From Massilia arenae (GTDB taxonomy: Bacteria > Pseudomonadota > Gammaproteobacteria > Burkholderiales > Burkholderiaceae_D): 64,000 nucleotides of DNA. Numbering within the stretch: the stretch's first letter is position 1; each line of letters opens with the position of its first letter. Made by a program: the position numbers and the translations under genes. This document shows positions 9,741 through 19,640 of the stretch, piece by piece. The stretch spans positions 1 to 64,000 of the forward strand of contig NZ_VPFD01000006.1 of NCBI RefSeq assembly GCF_008014745.1, given 5' to 3'. The notes under the pieces are model-generated. The model worked only from the letters and a program-made list of their open reading frames with translations. It was not told where the DNA came from and did no database searches.

Positions 9741-10166
9741 ATGAGTGTCATTATTTACCATAATCCTGCTTGCGAAACGTCGCGCAACACCCTTGGCCTG
9801 ATCCGCAACGCCGGCATTGAGCCGACGTTGGTCGATTATTTGAGGGACCCTCCTGACCGCGCCACTCTTGGAAGATTGATTTCCAATGCTGGTCTAACCG
9901 TACGCGAAGCCATCCGCCAGAAAGGAACTCCATATCTCGAGCTCGAACTGGACAATCCGCAATTAAGCGACCACCAGTTGTTGGAAGCCATGCTGGCCCA
10001 TCCCATCTTGATCAACCGTCCTTTCGTAGTTGCCGCTGCGGGCGTTAAGCTGTGCCGGCCGTCTGAACTGGTGCTCGACATTCTTGGCGAACCACAGCAA
10101 GGAGCGTTTACGAAAGAGGACGGTCAGCACGTAATAGACGTCAATGGACAAATTCATCATGAGTAA
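9741..10166 (+). CDS. arsC: arsenate reductase, glutaredoxin-dependent type
   Basis: A 141-residue ArsC of the E. coli plasmid type, unrelated in fold to the two LMW reductases upstream. The active cysteine is Cys11 in [18 protein letters not shown]. The conserved [11 protein letters not shown] and LCRPSE segments are present, carrying the arginines that bind arsenate. It needs glutathione and glutaredoxin. It starts 9 bases after arsB and its last 8 bases overlap arsH, so translation is probably coupled. Having this in addition to two thioredoxin-type enzymes is redundant for reaction but not for electron donor. Confidence 0.9.
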   Translation: MSVIIYHNPACETSRNTLGLIRNAGIEPTLVDYLRDPPDRATLGRLISNAGLTVREAIRQKGTPYLELELDNPQLSDHQLLEAMLAHPILINRPFVVAAAGVKLCRPSELVLDILGEPQQGAFTKEDGQHVIDVNGQIHHE

Positions 10167-10875
10167 AATCGCAACCCTTCCCAATATTCAAGGCGACCAT
10201 CTCGAGGTCCCAACCCTGCAAAAGCTCGCATCAGCTCCTGACATGGACCACCCGCCACGGTTCCTTTTGCTATATGGCTCACTGCGCGAACACTCATTTA
10301 GCCGTTTCTTGACCGAAGAAGCAGCTCGGATTCTGCGGCACTTCGGCGGAGATGTCAGGATTTTTGACCCTAGAGAACTTCCAATGGTCGGCAGCGTTAC
10401 GGAAGATCATCCGAAGGTAGTCGAACTGCGCGAGCTCTGCCTTTGGTCGGAGGCACATGTTTGGTGCAGCCCTGAGCGGCACGGGACAGTATCGGCGGTG
10501 TTGAAGAACCAAATTGACTGGATTCCATTGGAACAAGGGGGCGTCCGCCCTAGCCAAGGCCGAACTTTGGCCGTCATGCAAGTGTGCGGCGGATCGCAGT
10601 CGTTCAACGTTGTGAACACCCTACGACTTCTCGGCCGTTGGATGCGAATGTTCACTATACCGAATCAATCCTCTGTGCCAATGGCGTACAAAGAATTCGA
10701 TGAAGGCGGTCGTATGCGCCCGTCGGCATACTATGATCGCGTCGTCGACGTCATGGAAGAATTGTTCAAGATCACAATTTTGATGCGTGGACATACAGAT
10801 TATCTGACGAACCGGTACAGTGAACGGAACGAGCGAGCGATGAAGGCTATCGATCGTCAGATCGAGCGAATCTAG
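10159..10875 (+). CDS. arsH: NADPH-dependent FMN reductase ArsH
   Basis: About 238 residues from ATG 10159; an alternative ATG at 10144 would add five residues. The flavodoxin-like fold is indicated by [15 protein letters not shown] (FMN phosphate-binding loop), followed by [19 protein letters not shown]. ArsH is known to oxidise trivalent organoarsenicals and reduce flavins or quinones, and it widens the resistance range beyond inorganic arsenic. Last gene of the ars operon; after it comes a 138-base gap and the convergent gmhA gene. Confidence 0.88.
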   Translation: MSKIATLPNIQGDHLEVPTLQKLASAPDMDHPPRFLLLYGSLREHSFSRFLTEEAARILRHFGGDVRIFDPRELPMVGSVTEDHPKVVELRELCLWSEAHVWCSPERHGTVSAVLKNQIDWIPLEQGGVRPSQGRTLAVMQVCGGSQSFNVVNTLRLLGRWMRMFTIPNQSSVPMAYKEFDEGGRMRPSAYYDRVVDVMEELFKITILMRGHTDYLTNRYSERNERAMKAIDRQIERI

Positions 10876-11013
10876 GGCTCTGAGCACTGGCAGCTCAAGA
10901 TTCGCGTTAGGGCAACAGCCTATGTCGTTTCTGGCATCGACGATGCTAATCCCTTGTATCTGGCCAATGCAAGCGCAATGTCGACTTGGCCTTCGTACTC
11001 GTCCGATACGGGG

Positions 11014-11598
11014 CTAATAATTTGCGGGGTACAGTTCGCGCTCGACCAACTCGATCATTATATGGATGATCTTGATGTGTAGCTCTTGAGTACGGTCAGC
11101 AAAATTGCCGCCCGGGCAGCTGATGCAGACGTCTGAGAAGTCCTCTAATGGCGAGCCAGCAGTCCCTGTCAAAGCAATCACGAGCATACCAAGCTTTTGC
11201 GCTATCTGGGCCGCGACCAGGATGGAAGGGCTTTTCCCGCTCGTACTGATCGCGAGCAGTACATCGCCCGGACGACCATGGGACTCGATGTAACGGGCGA
11301 ACACCTGATCGTATCCATAGTCGTTTGCAACGCAGGTGATATGAGTTGGGTCGCTAATTGCGGTTGCGGCGATCCCGGGCCGATCACGACGGAAGCGTCC
11401 TGTCAGTTCTTCCGCGAAATGCATGGCGTCGCACATTGAACCGCCATTCCCGCAAGAAAATGCCCTTCCTCCCTTGCCGAACGATGTCACCAGCACCTGT
11501 GCGGCGTCAGCCACGGTTTGCAGCTTGGTTGCGTCGTTCACGAACAAGTCCAGGGCGTGCCGCGCTTCGGTCAGTCCATTCTTGATATGTTCAATCAT
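11014..11598 (-). CDS. gmhA: sedoheptulose-7-phosphate isomerase (GmhA-like)
   Basis: A 194-residue SIS-domain protein with the GmhA signatures FSCGNGGSMCDAMHFAEELTG and STSGKSPSILVAAQ. GmhA makes D-glycero-D-manno-heptose-7-phosphate for the lipopolysaccharide core. Here it sits inside a metal-efflux block, 18 bases downstream of a CDF exporter on the same strand. Its placement suggests an accessory copy that helps maintain the envelope under metal stress, or a passenger gene; a housekeeping copy would be expected elsewhere in the genome. Confidence 0.85.
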   Translation of the reverse strand: MIEHIKNGLTEARHALDLFVNDATKLQTVADAAQVLVTSFGKGGRAFSCGNGGSMCDAMHFAEELTGRFRRDRPGIAATAISDPTHITCVANDYGYDQVFARYIESHGRPGDVLLAISTSGKSPSILVAAQIAQKLGMLVIALTGTAGSPLEDFSDVCISCPGGNFADRTQELHIKIIHIMIELVERELYPANY

Positions 11599-11616
11599 AT
11601 GCTCTTCTTTATAAAA

Positions 11617-12543
11617 TCAGTGACTTGGCGATGGCTCGAAGCCATGGACCTCGGTGGCCTGCTCGCAGGGCGTGCGCTCGACTTGCACTGTCGAATGGTG
11701 GATGTGAAATTCGTCTGCGATTTCATGACGGACCGAGATCAGTAACGCTTCAAGATCCACATGCCCCGGATCGCAAACGATGTGCACGCTCAAGCTCACT
11801 TTGCCGCTTGTGATGGCCCACACGTGCAGGTCATGGACGCTTGCAACGCCTGGCACTGCGAGAATCTTGGTTTTCACATCAGCTAAATCGATGCCTTCAG
11901 GTACACCTTCGAGCAAGACGTTCAAACTTGCTTTGAGCAGAATCCAAGTGCGCGGCAACACCCACAGTCCAATGGCCACAGCGATCAGCGAATCGACCCA
12001 GGTGGCGCCGGTCCAGCGAATCACAAGCGCACCGACGATCACGCCAATCGATCCGAGCATGTCGCTCCATACTTCCAGATAAGCGCCTTTCACGTTCAGG
12101 CTAGCATCCTTACCGGCAGAAAGGAGCCGCATACTGATCAAGTTGATCACCAGGCCGAGCACCGCCACGATTAGCATGGCGCCAGAGGCTATCTCGGGCG
12201 GATCCTGCAGCCGCTTCCAGGCTTCAACAAGGATGTAAATGGCCACCATGAACAACAGAATCGCGTTGAGGGCTGCGGCCAGGATCTCGAAACGATAGTA
12301 CCCAAAGCTACGCTTTGCGTCGGCCTGACGTCGCCCGATGTGAATTGCGGCCAGCGATATCGCCAGTGCGGCGGCATCTGTGAACATATGCGCAGCATCG
12401 GAAATCAAGGCGAGGCTATTCGTCATGATCCCGGCAATGAGCTCAGCGACCAGAAACGACGATGTCAGCCCTAGTGCTATCCACAGAGGACGAGCGTTCT
12501 GTGTAGGTGAAATGGCGTGCGAATGTGAATGCCCTGAACCCAT
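11617..12543 (-). CDS. czcD: cation diffusion facilitator, CzcD-like
   Basis: A 308-residue CDF exporter with a His-rich start (GSGHSHSHAIS), six predicted membrane helices and a cytoplasmic C-terminal domain. Helix 2 carries HMFTD of the HxxxD zinc-site type. In helix 5 the equivalent stretch reads EVWSD, with Glu instead of the His or Asp of classical CzcD. It should export Zn(II), perhaps Cd(II) and Co(II), into the periplasm for capture by the CzcCBA pump encoded upstream. GAGGAG lies ahead of the ATG at 12543. Confidence 0.85.
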   Translation of the reverse strand: MGSGHSHSHAISPTQNARPLWIALGLTSSFLVAELIAGIMTNSLALISDAAHMFTDAAALAISLAAIHIGRRQADAKRSFGYYRFEILAAALNAILLFMVAIYILVEAWKRLQDPPEIASGAMLIVAVLGLVINLISMRLLSAGKDASLNVKGAYLEVWSDMLGSIGVIVGALVIRWTGATWVDSLIAVAIGLWVLPRTWILLKASLNVLLEGVPEGIDLADVKTKILAVPGVASVHDLHVWAITSGKVSLSVHIVCDPGHVDLEALLISVRHEIADEFHIHHSTVQVERTPCEQATEVHGFEPSPSH

Positions 12544-12653
12544 GATATCTCCTCAATATCTTACATTTTTAAGTTGACACTGGACCGACCGCCGGTCTTT
12601 GCATCGCATCGCGCAGCGGCGCGCAATTATTTGCGTACAGGCCGATCCTTACC

Positions 12654-13235
12654 TCAGTTGAAAAGCCGGCTGATGTGAACTACTTGCGGCGCAAGCACGC
12701 CCAGGAGCAGGATCAGCAACAGAGCAATGCCAGTTACCGCATCTACATTGTCGAACCCTGCCGTAATCAAACCTACCACCACCAGTGGGGCGACAAAGGG
12801 TAATAAAGCGACCGCCGCCTTGACCACGAACATCGCACCGCGCTGTTCGCACAATAAACAACCGTACAGCGCGCGCAATGCGCCGGCCGTGAACGCGCAT
12901 ATTGCGAGTGGCATCAAATCGCTTGGCAGGAGGTTCGAGACATGATTAAAAGCATGTATGGCCCCTCCTGCAAGAAACGGACTTGGAATTAGCAAAACGA
13001 CGACAACGACAAGTCGTATGTTTCCGTCCCGACCTGCCTCCTCTTCTTTGCCAACTGCGCACCGGCATTTATTGTCGCAAAGCATGATGACGGCAATTTG
13101 ATACAGGGCACTCGCAGCGAGCGCAAAGCTCTCCCAAAATATGGCGCCGTAAGCGGTCCACGCCAGTGACAGGACACTCGTTCCCCGCACAAGATGCGGC
13201 AAAACCACCTCGATCCCACTTGGTGTCAAACGCAT
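12654..13235 (-). CDS. multi-spanning membrane protein of the czc block, function unknown
   Basis: 193 residues from ATG 13235, chosen because GGGAGAGG precedes it; the frame is open upstream to 13421 but that part is low-complexity and overlaps czcA. Five or six hydrophobic segments are visible, with a short cytoplasmic loop holding CDNKCRC and a charged KEEEAGRDGN stretch between helices 2 and 3. The Cys pair could bind metal. I do not recognise the family; an origin from a CDF-like transporter is possible but none of its metal-site motifs are present. It lies between czcA and the CDF gene on the same strand, so a metal-linked role is likely. Confidence 0.6.
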   Translation of the reverse strand: MRLTPSGIEVVLPHLVRGTSVLSLAWTAYGAIFWESFALAASALYQIAVIMLCDNKCRCAVGKEEEAGRDGNIRLVVVVVLLIPSPFLAGGAIHAFNHVSNLLPSDLMPLAICAFTAGALRALYGCLLCEQRGAMFVVKAAVALLPFVAPLVVVGLITAGFDNVDAVTGIALLLILLLGVLAPQVVHISRLFN

Positions 13236-13380
13236 AATCGACCTCTCCCTGATGGGCCGAGCGGAGTGCATGGGCGAGCCAAACATGAGTGCATCTGTAG
13301 AGGCCGGCACATACCGCTGACTCGCCCCTCGAAAGGCGGTGTGCTGTTCACACCGCCGGGTACACAGCTTTACGCGGGTT

Positions 13381-16300
13381 TTAGACGGGGGTAACCACGC
13401 GTGTCTCACGCAGGGGGCCATCTGGATCCTTACGATGAGCCAGTCGATATAGAAGAGGCAGTACCAGCAACGTTAGCGCCGTAGACGACAGGATGCCGCC
13501 GATCACCACCGTCGCCAGCGGGCGCTGTACCTCGGCGCCGGTGCCGGTGGCAATCGCCATTGGCACAAATCCCAAGGACGCGACCAGTGCCGTCATAAGG
13601 ACCGGCCGCAGACGCGTTAGCGCTCCATGGGTGATCGCTTCGTCGAGCGACATGCCGTCTTCTCGCAGTGACCGGATGAACGAAATCATTACCAGCCCGT
13701 TCAGCACGGCCACCCCCGACAAGGCGATAAAGCCGACCGCAGCGGTGATCGACAGCGGAATGCCTCGTAAAGCCAAGGCCGCAATCCCGCCGGTCAAGGC
13801 AAACGGGATGCCGGTGAACACCAACAGTCCGTCTTTGACGTTTCGGAACATCATGAATAGCAACATGAACACCAGGAACAACGCCAGCGGCACAACGATC
13901 TGCAAGCGCTGGGTAGCCGACTGAAGCTGTTCGAATGTCCCGCCCCAAGTGGTCCAATAGCCTGCAGGGATCTTCACGCTCTTGGCCAGAGCCTCCTCCG
14001 CTTCCGGCACGAAGCTGCCGATATCGCGGCCGCGCACGTTGGCACTGACCACGATACGGCGCTTGCCGTCTTCGCGGCTGATCTGGTTCGGACCCGGTGC
14101 CAGATCGAGCGTGGCCAGTTCGCCTAAGGGGATGAAGGCCGGACTGCCCTCATTGTCTCCAGCGCTGGTGCCTGAGCGTGGTGGCACTGCAATCGGCAGG
14201 CGACGAAGTGCATCCAGGTCTGCGCGTTGAACCTCTGGCAGCCGTACCACGATGGCGAAGCGGCGATCGCCTTCGAACATGGTGCCGGCCTCGCGCCCAC
14301 CTGTGGCCGCAGAGATCGTGGCCTGCACATCAGTGATGTTCAGCCCGTAGCGCGCTGCCTTGTCCCGGTCAATATTGACTGTCAGCATCGGCAAACCAGT
14401 AGTCTGCTCTACCTTAACTTCAGCTGCGCCCGGCACGCGTTGTAGCACAGCGGCGATCTGAGCCCCGGTCGATGCCAGCACTTCCATGTCGTCGCCATAC
14501 AGCTTGACTGCGACATCGCTGCGCACACCGGAGATTAGCTCGTTGAAACGCAGTTGAATAGGCTGCGAGAACTCATAGGCATTGCCGGTGTATTTTTCCG
14601 CCTCCTCTTGGATAGCTTCCACAAGTTCGGCGTGGCTGCGTTTCGGTTTCGGCCAGTCTGCCTCCGGCTTGAGCATGATGTAGCCGTCCGAGATGTTTTG
14701 CGGCATCGGGTCGGATGCAATCTCGGCAGTGCCGGTGCGGGCAAATATCCGTTCGATCTCGGGGAACTTTGCTTTGAGGCCGATCTCCAGCTTCTTCTGC
14801 ATATCGACTGATTGGGTGAGGCTGGTCGCCGGAATGCGTAGCGCCTGGATCGCAATGTCGCCTTCATTTAAATTGGGAATGAATTCGCTCCCGAGTCGTG
14901 TCGCCAGCAGTCCGGACAGGACCACGGTGACTATTGATGCCGTCAGCACGATCGGTCCGTTACGCAGGACAGCGCGCAATGCAGGAGCATAGGCATTACG
15001 CGCCATTGTCATCAAGCGGTTCTCCTTTTCGGCCACGCGCTTGCCGATGAACAGGGCAACGGCCGCGGGCACGAACGTCATCGACAGAATCATCGCGCCA
15101 AGCAAAGCTATGACGACAGCGAACGCCATCGGGTGGAACATTTTGCCTTCGACCCCGCTCAAAGCGAAAATGGGCAGGTACACCACCATAATGATCAACT
15201 GCCCGAACAGCAGTGGCCGGCGCGCTTCCTTTGCGGCCGCAAACACTTCACGGAAGCGCTCTTCCAAGGTCAGGTCACGTTTGGTCTGCTCTTGCGCGTG
15301 CGCCAGGCGCCGTACGCAGTTCTCCACGATCACGACCGCGCCATCGATGATGATGCCGAAGTCGAGAGCACCCAAGCTCATCAAGTTGGCACTCACCTTG
15401 TAGGTCACCATGCCAGTGAAGGTGAATAACATCGACAGTGGAATGACCATCGCGGTGATAATCGCTGCGCGGATATTGCCCAGGAATAGGAACAAGATCA
15501 CGATCACCAGGATCGCTCCTTCGAGCAAGTTCTTGCGTACCGTGGAAATCGCCTTGTCGACCAGCACCGTGCGGTCATACACGGGGACGGCCTTGACGCC
15601 AGCAGGCAAAGTCTTGTTGATCTCGACCATCTTCTCTGCAACGAGCTGCGAGACCTGCCGGCTGTTTTCGCCGATGAGCATGAATACGGTACCGAGCACA
15701 ACTTCGGCACCGTTGTCTGTCGCGGCGCCCGTGCGCAGTTCGCGGCCGACGGCGACGTCCGCGACATCACGAATCCGAACCGCGACGCCATCGGTATTTT
15801 TCAGGACGGTATTTTGGATGTCTTCGATGGTTCGCACCTGCCCCGGCGCGCGGATGAGAAGCTGTTCGCCCGAGCGCTCGATGTAGCCTGCCCCGGTGTT
15901 ATCGTTATTGCGCTCGACCGCGGTGACGACGTCGGCCAGGGTCAGACCATAGGAACTGAGCCGGTTCGGATCCGGCGTGATGTGGTATTCCTTAGCGAAG
16001 CCACCGATTGAATTGATTTCGGTCACGCCCGGGACCTGACGCAACTGCGGCTTGATGATCCAGTCCTGCACTTCGCGCAAGTCAGTTGGCGTATAGGCTG
16101 TCCCATCAGGCTTCTTCGCGCCTGCTTCTGTTTCGACCGTCCAGAGGTAGATCTCGCCCAAGCCAGTGGAAATTGGCCCCATCATGGGCGTTGCGCCCTC
16201 CGGCAGCCCTTCACGGGCCTCCTGCAGTCGCTGGTTGACCAGCTGGCGCGCGAAGTAGATGTCAGTACCATCCTGGAAAACGACTGTGACCTGCGACAGC

Positions 16301-16566
16301 CCGTAACGCGATAATGAGCGAGTCTGCTGCAGTCCAGGCAGGCCCGCCATCACGGTCTCGACCGGATAGGTTATGCGCTGCTCGACCTCGAGCGGCGAAT
16401 AGCCTGGTGCCGAGGTGTTGATCTGAACCTGCACGTTGGTAATATCTGGCACAGCGTCGATCGGCAGACGCTGATAGTTGTAGACGCCAATTGCCGCCAT
16501 GGCCAGGACCAGACCCATGATCAGCCATCGGCTGTCGATGGCGAAACGTATGATGCGTTCAAACAT
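13381..16566 (-). CDS. czcA: RND heavy-metal efflux pump, inner-membrane subunit
   Basis: A 1061-residue HME-type RND transporter of full length. It begins with the family signature RLPIDAVPDITNVQVQIN and has the proton-relay motif of helix 4, DFGIIIDGAVVIVEN, with both Asp residues and the Glu typical of divalent-cation pumps. The large periplasmic loops and 12 helices are intact. It drives Zn(II), Co(II) or Cd(II) out across the outer membrane with CzcB and CzcC. Downstream partner of czcB with a 12-base gap. Confidence 0.92.
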   Translation of the reverse strand: MFERIIRFAIDSRWLIMGLVLAMAAIGVYNYQRLPIDAVPDITNVQVQINTSAPGYSPLEVEQRITYPVETVMAGLPGLQQTRSLSRYGLSQVTVVFQDGTDIYFARQLVNQRLQEAREGLPEGATPMMGPISTGLGEIYLWTVETEAGAKKPDGTAYTPTDLREVQDWIIKPQLRQVPGVTEINSIGGFAKEYHITPDPNRLSSYGLTLADVVTAVERNNDNTGAGYIERSGEQLLIRAPGQVRTIEDIQNTVLKNTDGVAVRIRDVADVAVGRELRTGAATDNGAEVVLGTVFMLIGENSRQVSQLVAEKMVEINKTLPAGVKAVPVYDRTVLVDKAISTVRKNLLEGAILVIVILFLFLGNIRAAIITAMVIPLSMLFTFTGMVTYKVSANLMSLGALDFGIIIDGAVVIVENCVRRLAHAQEQTKRDLTLEERFREVFAAAKEARRPLLFGQLIIMVVYLPIFALSGVEGKMFHPMAFAVVIALLGAMILSMTFVPAAVALFIGKRVAEKENRLMTMARNAYAPALRAVLRNGPIVLTASIVTVVLSGLLATRLGSEFIPNLNEGDIAIQALRIPATSLTQSVDMQKKLEIGLKAKFPEIERIFARTGTAEIASDPMPQNISDGYIMLKPEADWPKPKRSHAELVEAIQEEAEKYTGNAYEFSQPIQLRFNELISGVRSDVAVKLYGDDMEVLASTGAQIAAVLQRVPGAAEVKVEQTTGLPMLTVNIDRDKAARYGLNITDVQATISAATGGREAGTMFEGDRRFAIVVRLPEVQRADLDALRRLPIAVPPRSGTSAGDNEGSPAFIPLGELATLDLAPGPNQISREDGKRRIVVSANVRGRDIGSFVPEAEEALAKSVKIPAGYWTTWGGTFEQLQSATQRLQIVVPLALFLVFMLLFMMFRNVKDGLLVFTGIPFALTGGIAALALRGIPLSITAAVGFIALSGVAVLNGLVMISFIRSLREDGMSLDEAITHGALTRLRPVLMTALVASLGFVPMAIATGTGAEVQRPLATVVIGGILSSTALTLLVLPLLYRLAHRKDPDGPLRETRVVTPV

Positions 16567-16578
16567 GGAAATCCCCTA

Positions 16579-17829
16579 TTAATGGCCGTGCTCGGCGCTG
16601 CCCTTGCCGAGTTCGGCCTTGAGCACAAAGCTGCCGCGATTAACGTAGCGCGTTCCTGCTGCCAGGCCCTCCAGGATTTCCACCCCTTTGCCGTCATTAA
16701 TGCCGGCCACGATCGGCTGCGTGCGAAAGCCCCCTTCCGTCACTACAAACACTACTGGCTTGTCTTCCACCGTCTGGATAGCATCGGCCGGAATCGCTAC
16801 AGCAGCCTGTTTAGTCCCTTGCACCAGCGCGACGTCCACGAACAGGCCAGGGCGCCACGCGCCGCCTGGGTTGTCGATCACGACGCGCGCTGTGGCGGCG
16901 CGGGACTGCGCCCCGACTAGTGCGCCGACATAACTTACTTTCCCGACGGCTTTCATATCAGAGCCGGTGGCACTGACAACCGCCGTTGCGCCGCTGCGCA
17001 CGCTTGCCAGGTCTTTCGGCGTGACTGCGACATCGACCCAGACGCGCGACAGGTCGGTCAGTACGAACACATTGGTGTTTTCCTGCACAGCTTCGCCCCG
17101 CGTGATGTGCTTTTCAACGACGACAGCGTCGAACGGCGCGCGCAACGCGTACCGGTTCAACGCGCCGCCTCCGGCACCTACTTCAAGAGCTGCCAATTTC
17201 GAGCGCGCTGCCTGCAAAGTAAGCTCGGCCTCGCGCAGTGCCTGTTCGGCCTGCTGAAAGTCCTGCTGGGCAGAGATACGGTCCTCCCACAGCTTCTTTT
17301 CCCGCTCATAGATGGTTTTGGCCAGGCCGAGCCTTACCTGTGCCGCGCTCGCGGCGCTACGCAGGTCAGCCAGCTCCGGGCTTGAAATGATGGCTAGCAC
17401 CTGCCCCTTCTTGACCGTTTGCCCCAGCTGCGCCGGCACTGATTCGGCAACGCCGCCCAGGCGCGGCACTACGTGAGCGGTCAGATCGTCGTTGACACGG
17501 ACTTCGCCAGGCAGTTTGACAATGTTCTCGATCGTGGCCGCACCGGCAACGGCGGTCGTGATCCCGGCCTTTTCCGCCTGCATGACCGGCAGCTTGACCA
17601 CTCCTTCGTCCTGGTGCTCATCCTCGGAGCTTTCCTCGCCTGCTCCACCGGCTTCTTTTGCGCCCTCCTTCTGACCGCTCTCGGCATGACCATGGGCATC
17701 GTCGCCGGCGCTACCTTCAGCGCTTCCCTTGTTCCAGAACAGGATGGCCAGGGCCAGCACGACACCGACGGCCACGATTGCGGCAATGATTGGCAGATTT
17801 TTCTTACGATGATTTTGTAGGGGTGTCAT
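16579..17829 (-). CDS. czcB: periplasmic adaptor (membrane fusion) protein
   Basis: A 416-residue membrane fusion protein. One N-terminal membrane anchor (IIAAIVAVGVVLALAILFW) is followed by a His- and Glu-rich linker (DDAHGHAESGQ, EDEHQDEG) that may bind metal, then lipoyl, coiled-coil hairpin (about residues 165-215) and beta-barrel domains. It bridges CzcA and CzcC. The start codon overlaps the czcC stop in an ATGA arrangement, so translation is coupled. Confidence 0.9.
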   Translation of the reverse strand: MTPLQNHRKKNLPIIAAIVAVGVVLALAILFWNKGSAEGSAGDDAHGHAESGQKEGAKEAGGAGEESSEDEHQDEGVVKLPVMQAEKAGITTAVAGAATIENIVKLPGEVRVNDDLTAHVVPRLGGVAESVPAQLGQTVKKGQVLAIISSPELADLRSAASAAQVRLGLAKTIYEREKKLWEDRISAQQDFQQAEQALREAELTLQAARSKLAALEVGAGGGALNRYALRAPFDAVVVEKHITRGEAVQENTNVFVLTDLSRVWVDVAVTPKDLASVRSGATAVVSATGSDMKAVGKVSYVGALVGAQSRAATARVVIDNPGGAWRPGLFVDVALVQGTKQAAVAIPADAIQTVEDKPVVFVVTEGGFRTQPIVAGINDGKGVEILEGLAAGTRYVNRGSFVLKAELGKGSAEHGH

Positions 17830-19130
17830 TGCAGGTGTTCCTTGAAGATGGTGGTGCTCTCGGCGCTAGTAGCCGGTGCGATTCGTTCGATATCAGTTGC
17901 TGCACGATACCGATCGGACAGAGCGCGCAGATACAAGCTGCGTGCCTGAATTAATGCGCGCTGGGTGTCAAGAACGTCGAGAAACCCGAATTTGCCGAGT
18001 TCAAAACCGGTAACGGCAGCGTCATAGGCTTGCTGCGCCGCTGGCAGCATCTCGGACTTGAGGCTGTCGATCTGGAGCTGAGCGACCTCTGCACGCTGGT
18101 GAGCGTCCGCGATTTCCTCATACACCCGAAGCTGCTCGACGCCTAATTCGTCGCGAGCCTGGTCGGCTCGTCTTAGTGCTGAGAGCATGTTCCCCTGGTT
18201 GCGATTGAAAAGTGGCAGGGGTACGGAGATACCAAATATGGCTTCGCTCCCGCTGCGTTCACGATCCCGCTGGCTACCCACGGTCACCGTCACGTCTGGC
18301 GCCCGCGCCGAACGTTCCATGCCAACCAGAGCATCCTGCCGTTTGACCTGCGCTTCGGCCTGCCGAAGTTGCGGCGACATGGTTAGCCGCTGCTCGAGCT
18401 CGTTCATCGTTGGTACGGCAGCGAACTCGACGGCTGGCATCTGGAGTGGCTGGGCAATCGCTCGCGAGCTGCCCATCAGTACCGCCAACTTGCGTTTGGC
18501 TGACTTCAGGTCGGCTGTTGCTTGGGTGAGGTCAAGACGCACGGCCGACTCTGCAACACTCGCACGGGTTTGTTCGACTGGCGATATCTTGCCGGCAGCG
18601 ACGCGCCGACTCGCGGCATTCGTCGCACGGCTTGCGACCTCAATGGCCGCCTCGGCCAAACCGACCCGCTCTTGCGCTGTCAAGGCCTCCAGATAGGCGG
18701 CCATAACGTCGGCACGCAACATCGCTCGTCGCACGTTCACTGCTTGGACGGCGAGTAGACGCTCTTGTTCGGCGAACGCGATGCGGGCGCTTCGTTTGCC
18801 GCCGAGCTCGATGAGCTGGGTAATCTGGGCGGTCTCGACCCTGGACCGACGGTCGGTTCCTTCGGTGGATAGAGCCAGCTCAGGATTGGGTATGACGCCT
18901 GCCTGAAGCCTCCCACCCTCGGCGATGCCGATCGCCTGTGATGCGGCTCGCAAGCCTGGGTTGCCTGCGTACGCAGCCTGCAACGCCTGCTGCAGGGTTA
19001 GGGGCAGTAGCGACGCATTGCCAGCGAGCGAGGTGCTGGTGGAATCGCGCACGAATTTTGGCTGCGCGTAGAGGTGAGCCGACTGCGCGAGCAGTATTAG
19101 CGCCCCCATGATCATAGATCTGGATTGCAT
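17826..19130 (-). CDS. czcC: outer-membrane efflux channel
   Basis: A 434-residue TolC-family protein with an N-terminal signal peptide (hydrophobic core IMGALILLAQSAHLYA). Two outer-membrane efflux repeats of long amphipathic helices are present, including the typical QLIELGGKRSARI. It forms the exit duct of the Czc pump. It overlaps czcB by 4 bases and follows the small czcI gene by about 120 bases. Confidence 0.9.
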   Translation of the reverse strand: MQSRSMIMGALILLAQSAHLYAQPKFVRDSTSTSLAGNASLLPLTLQQALQAAYAGNPGLRAASQAIGIAEGGRLQAGVIPNPELALSTEGTDRRSRVETAQITQLIELGGKRSARIAFAEQERLLAVQAVNVRRAMLRADVMAAYLEALTAQERVGLAEAAIEVASRATNAASRRVAAGKISPVEQTRASVAESAVRLDLTQATADLKSAKRKLAVLMGSSRAIAQPLQMPAVEFAAVPTMNELEQRLTMSPQLRQAEAQVKRQDALVGMERSARAPDVTVTVGSQRDRERSGSEAIFGISVPLPLFNRNQGNMLSALRRADQARDELGVEQLRVYEEIADAHQRAEVAQLQIDSLKSEMLPAAQQAYDAAVTGFELGKFGFLDVLDTQRALIQARSLYLRALSDRYRAATDIERIAPATSAESTTIFKEHLQ

Positions 19131-19252
19131 AGATAACTCCGAAATGAATGGATCGAAAGCTATCCGGCGACAGCGAGCACACCGGCCGAGTGCGCGGGCA
19201 CACGGTCGGAAGCTCGGGAATTACCTGGTAAAAGAAGGTATAGCCGCCGGAA

Positions 19253-19615
19253 TTACACGGCGGCGGGCCACTGGGGGCGCTCGGGTGGGACTTGAGTGAC
19301 TGACGCGTAACTGACGTTTGGACCAACCGGCGCGGAGTGCGCCATCGTCAGGTAGGGGGCGGTTTGAACGGCTGCGGGAGCGAGCACTGCGTGCGCGCAC
19401 GAAGAACAATGCGAGTGCTGCGCGATCTTCTTCGTCGACGCAGGCTTACCGTCATCGGCCGCCGCCACCTGATCGTGAGCGTCGGTCTTATGCTGATGAT
19501 GTCCAAGGTGCTGTGCGGCTCGTCCAGTCTCATGCATGCAATAGGCGCTGATCGCACTCCAGGTGAACTGGAACGCGAGCATCATCAGCATGCAAGTGAG
19601 AAAACGGCGCATCAT
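19253..19615 (-). CDS. czcI: small exported CzcI-like protein
   Basis: A 120-residue protein from ATG 19615, with a signal peptide starting MMRRFLTCMLMMLAFQFTW. The mature part is rich in His and Cys (HLGHHQHKTDAHD, QHSHCSSCAHAV), as in CzcI, a periplasmic regulator-like protein encoded ahead of czcC in Cupriavidus. The frame is open to 19687 but the region upstream of 19615 lies within the end of the ATPase gene. It is placed between zntA and czcC on the same strand. Confidence 0.7.
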   Translation of the reverse strand: MMRRFLTCMLMMLAFQFTWSAISAYCMHETGRAAQHLGHHQHKTDAHDQVAAADDGKPASTKKIAQHSHCSSCAHAVLAPAAVQTAPYLTMAHSAPVGPNVSYASVTQVPPERPQWPAAV

Positions 19616-19640
19616 GGTCGCGAGTATAGCATCGGTGCGG

